A DNA stretch of 64,000 nt from Scolanthus callimorphus. Its lineage: Eukaryota; Cnidaria; Anthozoa; Actiniaria; Edwardsiidae. Within the stretch, counting starts at the first letter, position 1; each line of letters opens with the position of its first letter. Both the position numbers and the translations under genes were made by a program. Shown in pieces: positions 30,913-42,545 of this stretch. The notes under the pieces were generated by a model. The model was given only the letters and a program-made list of their open reading frames with translations, ran no database searches and had not been told where the DNA came from. The stretch covers positions 22,301,355-22,365,354 of the forward strand of contig CM066921.1 in assembly GCA_033964015.1 (NCBI GenBank), given 5' to 3'.

Positions 30913-33900
30913 TCAGTGCCGGTTGTTAAACGCTCTAGAATAAAACAAGGGTCCACTCAAGTTTGTGTTGGTTCTGCTCCAGCGTAAGCTTAAGCGGTCA
31001 TATCTTGAGCGCATGCGCCGTGATCGTTTATTCCTGGATGTACTCGCCTCAGTTTCCTCATGAACGACGGCGATCTGCACGTTATTAAGCCTCGATATGG
31101 CGTCCACAGGGTTTTCTGGTGAAAAGTCGTTGTCACTGTGGTCATGACACACACAGTACGAAACAGACAACTTGTAAACCTGCAAGGTCAACAGTAACGC
31201 GTTCTTAACTGTCAAAAAGACGATCATATAGCCTAGCGCGCGGTATTTGGCTATCATGAAGAGACGGAAGGTCAGGAAGGGGCCGTCCTGCATGAAAAGC
31301 GCCATCAAGGTCCCGATTAGGTCCATTGTAATTCGATGTTTGGGATTCCCTTTATCCTCCTTCAGAGAATCACTCGACACACCCCGCTCCAAGTTTGACT
31401 TATTTAGTTTTTCCCTCAGTAAGGCTCCAATATCGACTAATGACTGCCCTTGATTACTGCCACTTGCATGGAAGTCACGTGATGCTCTGTGAGGAGGATT
31501 CTTGATAGTTTTATCGATATCCACGGGCATATAGGCGGGGTTGGAGATTGATTGCCTGTGTGTTTGCGTGGAGACTCTCCGTGCAGGTGATGGTAGATAA
31601 GTCAGCACGTCCCCCGTCTCGAGATCCTCTGTGTAGAGCTGAGAGGGCCGCCGCTGTGTGGGCTCGATGACTGAAAGTTTGCGGTCACTAAGAGGTGCCT
31701 GCCTGATTGACAGGTCCACTGATACCCTGGACGTCTTGCGCCCTTGGCGTTTCACGTAATTCGGCACAGACGTCCTTACACGCTCAGGGGCAGGGGGCTG
31801 AGCGTCTTCTTGGGTATCCTGTGCTTTCTCCTCGTCTTCTCCCCCTGAAAATGGATGATACCATGATAGGTATTACAAACAAATCCCTCGAGCATGAAGC
31901 ACATACAGTGCAAACAAAAAGGGGTGATATCATTCATTTAAATCCTGGGTAGCTATCCTTGAAAGTCTTGAACCAAAAAGCACGAAAACGTATCCATGCC
32001 ATCTCTGGGAGAGAAAGCATGTAGCAAGCATGACACTACGCAACCTGACTAAATATTTAAACGTGTCTCCGTGAGTAAGACTGACCTAGCTTGGCAGTGG
32101 CGTTAACAGGAAATTGCATGAGGCTGATTGTCCAAAGACATAGAATGGCAAGCGTCAAGTCCTGTGATCGTCTGACGATAGGGAGTTTGAGGATATCAAA
32201 GAACTCGATGATATCTGCACTCATGGCTAAGTTGACAAGTAAGAGCTGGGACAGGGACTCGCGAGTGAGGGATCCCTTAGGGAGTAGCCATCGGCCCAGT
32301 ATCATCATCAGCATGATTGTCTGCTCTATAAGGTTCGTGGCATCGTCCATGGAGACGTCCAGGGGGATGGTGACACTTTGCTGGCGGATAGAAATAATAG
32401 CAGGTGGTTGTTTATATACTTATTTGTTCAGCTTTATTTTCATCAATCGTTTTCAGCTTTCTATGATCCGATCTGAATGCACAATTATTCCTTACCTACA
32501 GTTGTCTAACACTACTGTGAGATATGACTGAAAAGTGTCGCGGCACTGCTGCGGTCGCGGCACGGAACCTGGCCTGCTGTAAATGACTGAAATCACCAAT
32601 GAAATCACGTAGTCGCGGCACAACGTTGTCGCGGCACTTTCCACATTCATACCAAATCTGCTCTAGTGACGTGTTTTTGTAAAGTATATGATACGATAGC
32701 CTTCTGAAGCCTCGGAACTAATAAAGTTACTAGCCAAAATCCACACGTGCCTACCTGAGTGGTGTTGGTCGGTCTTCCTGTGGCGACGGAGGTGGTACTC
32801 AACGATTGCAGCTCTATGATCCATGTACATGGTATGGTGGCTATTAGATAGCATATAATACTCGGTGATACCCTAGGAACAAGACACGGTGTGGTTGCTA
32901 TTAGATAACATATAATACTCGGTGATACCCTAGGAACAAGACACGGTATGGTTGCTATTAGATAACATATAATACTCGGTGATATCCTAGGAACAAGACA
33001 TGGTATGGTGGCTATAAGATAACATATAATACTCGGTGATACCCTAGGAAAAAGACATGGTATGGTGGCTATTAGATAACATATAATACTCGGTGATATC
33101 CTAGGAACAAGACACGGTATGGTTGCTATTAGATAACATATAATACTCGGTGATACCCTAGGAACAAGACATGGTATGGTGGCTATTAGATAACATATAA
33201 TACTCGGTGATATCCTAGGAACAAGACACGGTATGGTTGCTATTAGATAACATATAATACTCGGTGATACCCTAGGAACAAGACATGGTATGGTGGCTAT
33301 TAGATAACATATAATACTCGGTGATACCCTAGGAACAAGACACGGTATGGTGGCTATTAGATAGCATATAATACTCGGTGATACCCTAGGAACAAGACAC
33401 GGTATGGTTGCTATTAGATAACATATAATACTCGGTGATACCCTAGGAACAAGACACGGTATGGTTGCTATTAGATAACATATAATACTCGGTGATACCC
33501 TAGGAACAAGACACGGTTTGGTGGCTATTAGATAACATATAATACTCGGTGATACCCTAGGAATAAGACATGGTATGGTGGCTATCAGATAAAATATATA
33601 ATACTCGGTGATACCCTAGGAACAAGACACGGTATGGTGGCTATTAGATAACATATAATACTCGGTGATACCCTAGGAACAAGACACGGTATGGTGGCTA
33701 GTAGATAACATATAATACTCGGTGATACCCTAGGAACAAGACACGGTATTGTTGCTATTAGATAACATATAATACTCGGTGATACCCTAGGAACAAGACA
33801 TGGTATGGTGGCTATTAGATAACATATAATAATCGGTGATACCCTAGGAATAAGACATGGTATGGTGGCTATCAGATAAAATATATAATACTCGGTGATA

Positions 33901-36900
33901 CCCTAGGAACAAGACATGGTATGGTGGCTATTAGATAACATATAGTACTCGGTGATACCCTAGGAATACGATATGGTATGGTGGCTATTAGATAACATAT
34001 AATACTCGGTGATACCCTAGGAATAAGACATGGTATGGTGGCTATTAGATACCATATAATACTCGGTGATACCCTAGGAACAAGACACGGTATGATGGCT
34101 ATTAGGTAACATATAATACTCGGTGATACCCGATGGTGGCTATTAGATAACATATAATACTCGCGGATACCCTAGGAACAAGACACGGTATGGTGGCTAT
34201 TAGATAACATATAATACTCGGTGATACCCTACGAATAAGACACGGTATGGTGGCTGTTAGATGCCAGCGTAGCTGGAATCTGTCTCAGAAAAAACGACTC
34301 CTCTCGAAAACAAACAGAGCCGGCTGCGCAGGCTATTAGATGACATATAGTACTGGTGGCTATTCGATAACAAAATATTCGATGATTAGGAACAAGACAT
34401 GGCATGGTTCACCCAATACCTCTCCGAAGTCCTTGGAATGTCCAACTTCCACTGAAGTAAGAGCAACACATTGATGCAAAAAACTGAGTTGGCCCTAATA
34501 CATGGTTCGAGAAAGTAGGCATTGAAAATCAGAAGGGGTGGTACCACCGATCACCTATTTCGACAAGCCTCGGTCCCTAAGAAGTACCGCTGTTATAGTT
34601 ATTTATACAACAACACCAGTAAAACGCGTGCTCTGATTGGCTGACAGGCCGTGTGTTATTAGAGTACACACGCACGATTGACGTCATAGCGCGCGAATGC
34701 AAGCAAAACCGATTTTGAAATGCGCGCACTGTTTGAGCTCATTCATCTTTAGAAAAATCGCTTTTGTTGTTGTATAAAACAAATAGATCTCGTTTTTTTG
34801 TGCGTACGTACTGTAATAGATACACACAAGACTCGACTGCGTCTCGTTGCGTACTTTTTTTGTTCATGACATTCTCTCACGTCATCTGTGTAGCTAATAT
34901 ATAGATTTAGGCAATGCCTAAAAGCGGAACTCCAATCATACTCACAGGGAGCTCACCTTTACAGTTTAAATCAAGAAAATTCATGTTACCATTATATGGC
35001 AATGATAGTATTAGCGCGTTCTGATATGCTAACAAGTCACAGTTCACGACCGGCAAAAGATAATCTCCTTGAAATAAAAATGAAAAATAAGATTTTCAGC
35101 GAAATCCACAACAAAGAATACTTGACATAGTATTTGTCTCATTGTACTAACTAAATTAACATGTGTCAAAGGAAAATCAAGGCTAGAATATCAGTAAAGA
35201 TTACTCAAACTATAAGTATAATTCGAGTTTAGCCGGCGAAAAAGAAACCTCGAGGGAGCCAACTAAAGCAGCAAAACGTAAAAGTTACATGTAAAGTCAG
35301 AATTTTCTCATCAGGAATGCAATAACTTGGAAGCTAAAAACATAAATAGCATAAGAAGCAATTTCAAGCTTTGTGCTTACCGATAACTGATAGTGAAGTC
35401 GTTTCTTTCCTCCGAAAGCTGTCTCCATCGTGTTGAGTTGAATTCATTCTTACTTGGCAACTTTTGCACAAAGCCAATTTTCCTAAATATATTATTTGGC
35501 TAAAACCATTGCAATTTTCTGTTATTGTCAATCCAGTTCTGGCTCCCTGTTCGTAGATCTCATATGAGTATTCGAAGAAGACGTCGTTTGCAGCTTTTAC
35601 GAAAGAAACTGTTGTGTTTCTTCAGAAGAACGCCAAAGTCTTGCTTCGCCGTGGGCCGGGTATTCTGCAATCTAGCCTTTGAATCTTTTGCAACTCCCTC
35701 ATAGTTTCTCCAAAATGACTAAACAACATTATGAAATTTCGGCGAAGGAATCGAATCCGAAGTATTTTGACAATCATTAGAAAACTCTTTTGACCAAATT
35801 TGGCGTGGTTCGCACCCACGAGTTTGTCTCCAGTTTGACTCAACAAAAATTATGAACTCGAGTGAGCCGACGCGGGCGCGTGTTTTGTGAGTTTTTTCGG
35901 CGGGAAAATGAAGGAGCGACTTCCGGTCCGTGTCCTCTGCCAAGCACCGCGGCGTTCGCGGCGTTGTGCTGGAGGACAAAATGACGCGCGCGCTCAGTGA
36001 TCCAAGACGGACTGTGATTGGCTGTGTACACGGGTCGCCAAAAACGCAAGTGCGCATGCGTAAATAAGAGCCCGCGATGTCTTCGTAAGCCGCTGAACGT
36101 ATCGTTTTGGCTTGGATGGGTTGCTTTCTCATGTGACGTTGAATGATACGTATGGGGCTCCACTCCGTGCCTTCGGCACGGGGAGTTCCGCTATTACAGT
36201 ACACACGCATGCAAAATGAGATCTTTTTGTTAAAATAACGAAAGACAATAGACAACACAATTCAACGAAAGACAATGGTGAATTTTATAAACCTATATTA
36301 CCGAAACATCCAGTTTCGTTCATCAACGCAGGTGAAACTTGAAACGAACTGGAGAACAACGAACGGTCCTATGTCGTATCGTGGGCTAAATGACGGACAT
36401 TTTGAAATTTTGACGCAAACCATTTTAGAATAGGTTTGTATGTAATATTTAGTGTTATGTGCATTTTTATATGGCTCGCCTTATGATGAACTCATATAAC
36501 TACTGACTTTTACATGTCTCGAAATAGAGAATTCTCGGGCTCGTGAATATCGTTTCACGAGAATTCATAGATCCGATCAAACAATAAAGCCATTTCACGT
36601 TAGGGACGGACCGTTAGAAAAGTGATGGGGGGGGGGGGGGGGTTAAAAAGCCAACAAATATTCATAAGGGAAAAAATAAAAATAATAAAATCATGCAGCC
36701 TCCCCCAAAAAATTGTCAGCATAATTGAATTATGTTGACAGAACAAAAAGGCAAAACTGATGACTCTTTCAACGCATTTCTAGTTCATTTCAATTGATAG
36801 TACTGTGGCGCGCGAATCCAAGATATATATATATATATCAAGAGTGGATTATATATATATATATATATATATATATTACAATATGGTTTTTGAGAACTCA

Positions 36901-39900
36901 CGCAATGGAACAATACGCAATGGAACAAGTAAAGGAACTGCCCCCCTCCCCCCCCCCCTCTCCCCGCATCATTTTTCTAAGGGTCCGTCCCTTGTCTGGA
37001 GATACCAATCAGAGTTAGAGAGTTTCTCCCACTGGGACTGTCGTGTCTCACAAACAGTATGTAATGATTTCCGAAATCAATCCGATTTACTACCTTTTTT
37101 GCCTTTTATGACAGTGCAAACTCAGATCAGATCCGAAGATAAAGATATCTTAGCGGAATACTTTAGCGGGAATCGGAATAGTTTTGTACTTTTTTTTGGC
37201 TTGCACTATTTCAAAATGCAAGATGCAAAAGATGCAAAGATGCAAGGGTATCAAATTACAGCATTAGTGAAAATTCCTAATACAGTGAAGACAGCCGCAA
37301 TGTCTCTTATAACAAATAAATTATTGCAAGAGTGGATTAACAAGAGTTAGAATCTTTCCCTACTGTATTTGTCCGCATCACAGTCAGAAAAGTGTCTATT
37401 TTTAGATTTGAGTTTCGCGCGCGAAAGTATTCGAATGCTCAGGCTCGTATACCCAATACACAACACAATAGAGAATATCCTACCTTATCTTTGCGATATT
37501 AACGGTTTTTCCATTGATCTGCGATTTAATTTTAGGCTGGATCTCACAACTGTTCGCGTGGCGAGAAAGTGGGAGCCCTGTGGATGACGAATTTTCGTGG
37601 GCATCCTAGTTCTAAAAATAGACACTTTTCTGACTGTGATTCGGGCGTACATAGTAAATATGGAAACTCTTGGTAATCCACTCTTGATTATTGGCGGTTG
37701 TACGCGGGAGCCGAGTACAATTTATTTAGCAATTTTGCATTATTATACCAATTTTAGAAGTTTCACAATGAAAACAAAATACATAGAACTCAATTGCCCA
37801 GAACACCTCTTTGACTTCGAGCTCTCCAAGATAATATATTGAACTCATATCATAATTCAAGCGGAAAGCGGGAGCCGAAAACACCAGAAAACGTCACTTG
37901 AACCAGAATTGGCGTTTCTACCACCCCCCCCCCCCCAAAAAAAAAATATATATATATATATATATAGAGGATATTACACGGTGGTGCGAAGATATGAGTT
38001 TAATTTTCGAGTGGCAAGAACAATATTTTACGAATGAGCGCAGCGAATGAGTAAAATATTGTTTTTGACACGAGAAAATAAAACTCATATCTTCAAGCCA
38101 GCGTGTAATTTTATTATATAGACAAAAATATTCCAAATTGATTTCCAAGCACTTTTGTTTTGACCGATATCCTCACTAGTGAGGATATGGAAAATATGTC
38201 ACTGAGGACCCGGATGTAGCTTCGTATGAGATCTACGAGTGGCGTATTTCCCAGTAAAACACTCGTGTCTATATAATAAATATATTTCTGTAAATTGAAG
38301 CCAGCTAATAGGGCAAACTTATACACATACCTCTACGGGGGGAGGGGGCGTAGGGGTTTTCGAGCTTGTCATAAACAGCGTATACCTTTCCGGCCGATTT
38401 ACCCGGTTTTCGAGTTTTTTTTTTTTTTGTCATAAACGCGGTTTTTATTTTTAAATTTTATCAAGTTATACGTCACGCAGGAAGCATCCATTTTCCGCGT
38501 TTTAGTCATAAATAGGGTCAGGTTGAGATGTATGTAGTTTTGTTTGCATCGTGAAGCTTCTAAAATTGATATAATAATGCGAAAGTGCTAAATAAATCGA
38601 TACTCGGCTCACGCGTACAATGTATTTATTATGAGACATTGCGGCTGTCAACTGTATTAGGAATTTTCACTAATGCTGTAATTTGATACCCTTGCATCTT
38701 TTTTGCATCTTTGCATCTTTTGCATCTTTTGCATCTTTGCATCTTGCATCTTGAAATAGTGCAAGCCCTTTTTTTAGGAGAAACTTAGTTTGTTTGTGGG
38801 ACATAACAACAGTAACTATGGCTTTGAATGACAGGTCGGAACTATGAATTACCTGTGTTTTGAGAAATGTAATAGAAATCCGTCGTGATATATGACGTCT
38901 CATTACCTGGCTAGACTAAAAACAGACATGGAGATCATGATGTTAGCTATCAACATCACCCACAATACAAGATTTTACTATGTTGCTTGGGAATAATAAT
39001 TGATATATGCCGACTCTAGCTTCTCGTTTTTAAACTTGGACTTGATCGTTTTTTCATGCATGAGTCTTAACTGAATCCCAAGAACAAAAACAGCTGCAAC
39101 AATATTAATATCGCCTTAGTGAGAAATTTAGATTTGTTTCGCTCAAATATTTACCGCAGCCTCAAAAAGAAACCAGTAAAGAGAGCAAGCCAGAGAGTAC
39201 AATGCGGCGCTAGTGTGGATATAAGTGTCGCGCCTTGCGTCACCTAACTATTATTACATGGTCAGCCTAGCCGGCTCAAGATATGCTGGGGATTCAAGTC
39301 TTCTCTGCAACTATAGGATGCCGTTAGACTAGAATTCATTTTCTCTGCAGTTTTAATTAGGGTTTTTAATGTATGAATTGAAATAAATCCTTTAAAGTGA
39401 TTGCGAAGAACGTCTTATTGTAAATACTGCAAATAAAAGTTAATGAACTGAGAGCAGGAATCGGATTTGCCGTAGAAACGCCAGGATTTAATTTACAAAA
39501 TAAGTTTGTGTCTTAATGAATTCCTACATTTGAGAGTGATATCGATGGCAAAAGCAGATAGGAGAGCTGTGTGTATTACGCGCCTGTCACCCAACGACTA
39601 GGCGGTGAAACCTCTTGTCCCGCCCAGGTTTCGCTATAACTAAAGGACCTATGTTAATGTCGCCGCGCTAGACTGTGATGCCAAATTAAATTCACATATC
39701 TGTTTGATAATAACGAAAGGAAATCTGGCCGGTTTATGAATTTTGCCTCTTCTTTTATTAAAAGAGTACAATATTTACTTTCTATATTGGAACAGATTCT
39801 TTTCATATTTATTATGTTTTTATTATGTTTTGGAGAAATGAATAGTAATAGCTTTGACATAATCCTCGCTTAAGATTTCTACCGCCTTCTTTTCGATAAA

Positions 39901-40753
39901 TAAGCAGAGAAAGCGGTTCTTTTTTGGCTGGTGGTGTGGAGTGGGCCATTACTTTATTACATCCACTCTCAATCACCCAAAACACTTCATTTTCTTATGC
40001 AATATCTCAAAGTCGGCTTACCCATTACTGCCGACAAAAAAAGTAACGAAAGATTCCTGACAATTCGAAGGTCCAACATCTAAACACCTGGATATCGCGC
40101 ATTTTCGCATTCTTGTTGTTTGTCTCGGATTAAATTCTTACAGGATTTATTAAAAGGCAACAGCTCGGTCTTGAGTTATGATATATTTCACCAGAGTCTT
40201 ATGATAGAGTTGGAATATTTCTCATCAGCGGCGTAGCTCCCCTATAACCAACTAAGCCTGCGCTAAACACGAATTTCGACATGCCGTTTATATTTTATGA
40301 ATAACATTTATAATAATTTTGGACATTTTTGTAAAGCGGGCTTAGAAGGAAAAAATGTCTAAGTACGCGGCTCGCTCTCATAGGACGATACCGCTCAGTT
40401 AGCAGGCGATAAGGGCAGATCATATGGTGTATAAGATGGAATTGGCCACCGCGCTCGCACTTGTCAGGCTCTTCATAGACAATACGAAAAACGGGCAGCA
40501 CTGATGTTGGTGGAGATTAGCGATAGTGTGACTGGTGTGTGGTGTCTTACCATTTATATTCGTCTCCATGACGGTAGAACAACGACACAAGAGTCTCTAT
40601 CAACAGGCCGATCAGAATCCACGCCAAGTACCATAGCTGCTTCTGTTGAGTCACCACGGTAGTCCAGTAAATAGCCGTAAGGGCGTGAGCAGCGAATATA
40701 AGCCTGGTAAGGACAGCCTTGAATACTGTAGACGCCACAAGCATCTTCTTCAA
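30913..40753 (-). CDS. TMEM26: TMEM26 homologue, four coding exons
   Basis: Exons (minus strand): 40551-40753, 32755-32872, 32086-32380 and 30913-31844. Junction phases 2, 0 and 1 all agree, giving about 515 codons. Exon 1 encodes the first helices and ends GDEYKW, as in vertebrate TMEM26. Exon 2 (VSPSIICYLIATIPCTWIIE) is the next helix. Exon 3 has LGRWLLPKGSLTRESLSQLL and MSADIIEFF, and exon 4 has LFMQDGPFLTFRLFMIAKY and VKNALLLTLQVYKLSV. These are the family's most conserved blocks. TMEM26 is a multi-pass membrane protein of unknown biochemical function; in mammals it is used as a beige-adipocyte marker. A Ser/Arg-rich insert of about 140 residues at the exon 4 start makes it longer than the roughly 370-residue vertebrate protein. 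The 7.7-kb intron 1 ends in a 57-bp array containing exon 2's own start. Confidence 0.9.
32829..34260 (-). repeat. 57-bp minisatellite made of the TMEM26 exon 2 acceptor region
   Basis: About 24 tandem units of 57 bp lie upstream of and including the start of TMEM26 exon 2. On the minus strand each unit has a branch-point-like CTAAT, a pyrimidine tract TCTTGTTCCTAG|G forming a 3' splice site, and the first coding bases of exon 2 (VSPSIICYLIATIP). Unit length is 19 codons, and the join between units (CLVPR) has no stop. Two units (near 33590 and 33880) carry a 2-bp insertion that breaks the frame, one near 34130 is truncated, and the units at the far end decay by 34400. Confidence 0.93.
34261..36601. 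other. TMEM26 intron 1, decayed repeats
   Basis: Contains CTGATTGGCTGACAGG near 34630 and TGATTGGCTGTG near 36018, both CCAAT-box motifs within repeat-like, GC-rich sequence. Long frames at 35719-36258 on the minus strand have no recognisable domain. Confidence 0.5.
36602..36992. mobile_element. TIR element AGGGACGGACC with G/C tracts
   Basis: The left end AGGGACGGACCGTTAGAAAA and right end TTTTCTAAGGGTCCGTCCCT are inverted. Long G and C runs sit just inside the ends. The interior holds an (AT)n microsatellite at about 36820-36876. Confidence 0.7.
37199..37321. repeat. Inverted-repeat arm with GATGCAAA units, left
   Basis: GCTTGCACTATTTCAAAATG, short GATGCAAA repeats and CAAATTACAGCATTAGTGAA recur inverted at 38628-38766, 1.3 kb away. 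Confidence 0.8.
37377..37640. mobile_element. 264-bp MITE inside the larger inverted pair
   Basis: 30-bp perfect or near-perfect ends: ATCACAGTCAGAAAAGTGTC left, GACACTTTTCTGACTGTGAT right. Confidence 0.8.
37971..38112. mobile_element. Foldback MITE, 142 bp
   Basis: ATATTACACGGTGG and AAGATATGAGTTTAATTTTC are mirrored on the right. The loop is GAATGAGCGCAGCGAATGA. A partial relative lies at about 49409-49480. An (AT)n run precedes it. Confidence 0.75.
38628..38766. repeat. Inverted-repeat arm with TTTGCATC units, right
   Basis: Complement of 37199-37321 with extra TTTGCATC units, so the simple repeat has expanded on this side. Confidence 0.8.
38767..40550. other. TMEM26 intron 1, nothing recognised
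   Basis: AT-rich, with no supported exon, RNA or element boundary. Confidence 0.5.
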
Positions 40754-42300
40754 ATGTTTTTGCTATTCGTCAGGAATATTGTGGCCACACATCGGGCCTG
40801 ATCCGCTTATACATGCAGTGATTTGTCACTCGCGCCACTTGCGCGCAACATTTAACAGTACTTTCGGAATCCCCACTACCATTAACATCACTTCACTTTT
40901 GAATCTTTCGGCCGGCTTTTGGTTCTCCGATGAGAGAATCGTGTTTGATAACCGTCTGTGTTAGGCCGCAGTACCGTGGGAGTGTCAATAAACCCTGGCA
41001 TTCACACTCGGTCCCAGCTCGCCATACAGACCTACCAAATGTTGATACAGTGTCATCAGCTCCATTTCCACCGTTTATTGCTATTTCGTTCTACGATTCC
41101 ACCTCTGAAATGATCTCTTGTGTTTGATGCTATGTTATTTATACTTTATTTGAGTTACCGTGAGGTACACGTAATAAATGGTTGAGCACCAGATCATATT
41201 CGCACGCTTTCTTCCAATAGAAAAATAATAATCCACTAAAACTAGCGGAAGAACAGCTCCCAATTTAAGTTTTCATTATTAAAAGAGTCGAGTAAACATA
41301 TTATTTTGCGCACAAACCGAGCTTTACCTCAGTGTTTAGTTTATTTTACAGAAGAGCTAAAAGTGATATCAATGTTCCCAGGTCCTAAAGCAGACCTGTC
41401 ATTTCCAAATCCATTAGAAAAATCCGACACGAATTACCATAAGTGCTTTCCGTTAGTCGGTAGCCACCCCACGCCCGACTGACATACTCACTAACACCTG
41501 CCTGTAATACTAACAGACCGACAAATACACCTTGCTATTGGTGGAACCGGCTAAGACGTCTTGTAGAGAAATAGCAGAGGTACGAGGTGGGAAACGAAGT
41601 AGATAAGAAGTAATTTTAGCAAGAAATCAAAGCATGTTTAAAAGTGAATGTAAAATTTTAGAAATTCAAGCCTTAATCGCGAAGGATCAGGTTGGGTAAA
41701 CAAAACAGGGATTTCAATTTGATATGTCAAGATCTCCAATTGAAAGGTTCATCCTGAGGAAATCCTGAGGCTTTTGGCTGATATTTGACGAGTTGTCCTG
41801 TTAGATGTAATATCTAATGGCCCACTGTTGACCTTTCAAGCGAAATAGGAGACACCAATTATTTGTTAGAAATTGCGAAAACTTCAGGAAGTAGTGGTGA
41901 AATGGGGTTCTAGAAATATGACATAGACGGATCTCAAGAGAGCGGGGATGGGTATAGTACTTCCCAGTTCTGATCACATCTCTTACATGGAATTCGCCCA
42001 TTCCTTTCCCCTGAGCCCTAGTATGGGGGCTGCAATGAAGTCTGCAATTCCAAAGTTAATTTTGTTATTTTTCTTCCCTATTAATCCCGCGAAAGAGGTT
42101 CGGGGAAACGCAGCTATTCCGCACGCTTTTCGGATAAGTTTATCAGGTTGTTATATAAATGGTACTTGTTTTGATGTGTTGTTATACATAAATTGGTCTT
42201 CGCCACAAATCGTATAATTATATTTTTATTCGATCTGAAATCAGGAGATATTTACAAATATAACAAAATGGAATAAAGTTGATCTTCACAATAACTTATA
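40754..42300. other. Upstream of TMEM26; probable promoter side, no gene recognised
   Basis: Must include the TMEM26 promoter and 5' UTR. No TATA box or conserved site is convincing. No coding exon is supported. Confidence 0.45.
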
Positions 42301-42545
42301 ATTCAAATAACTTGACCTCTCACTGTGGCGGGTTACGGGTTTTATCCTGTAACTTTCCTTGTTATTCCTCTGGTTAACAAAGCTTGTACATGTATGTCCT
42401 GAATCGTCAGCCTGACTAAATCTAACACACGTGATTATTACTTATTAACTGTTAAATCAATAGTCCTGGATCATATTACTAATAATAATTAAACTAATCA
42501 CAGTTAGCTTGTTGACTGGGCGGTTGTATGCCCCGCTCGCAGTCT

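Noticed and set aside
35719..36258. 179-codon minus-strand frame within TMEM26 intron 1
   Set aside because: No domain, several overlapping frames in the same GC-rich patch, and it lies in repeat-like sequence.
36838..36876. Protein start within the (AT)n run (long frame 36805-37350)
   Set aside because: The frame begins in a microsatellite inside a TIR element and shows no domain.
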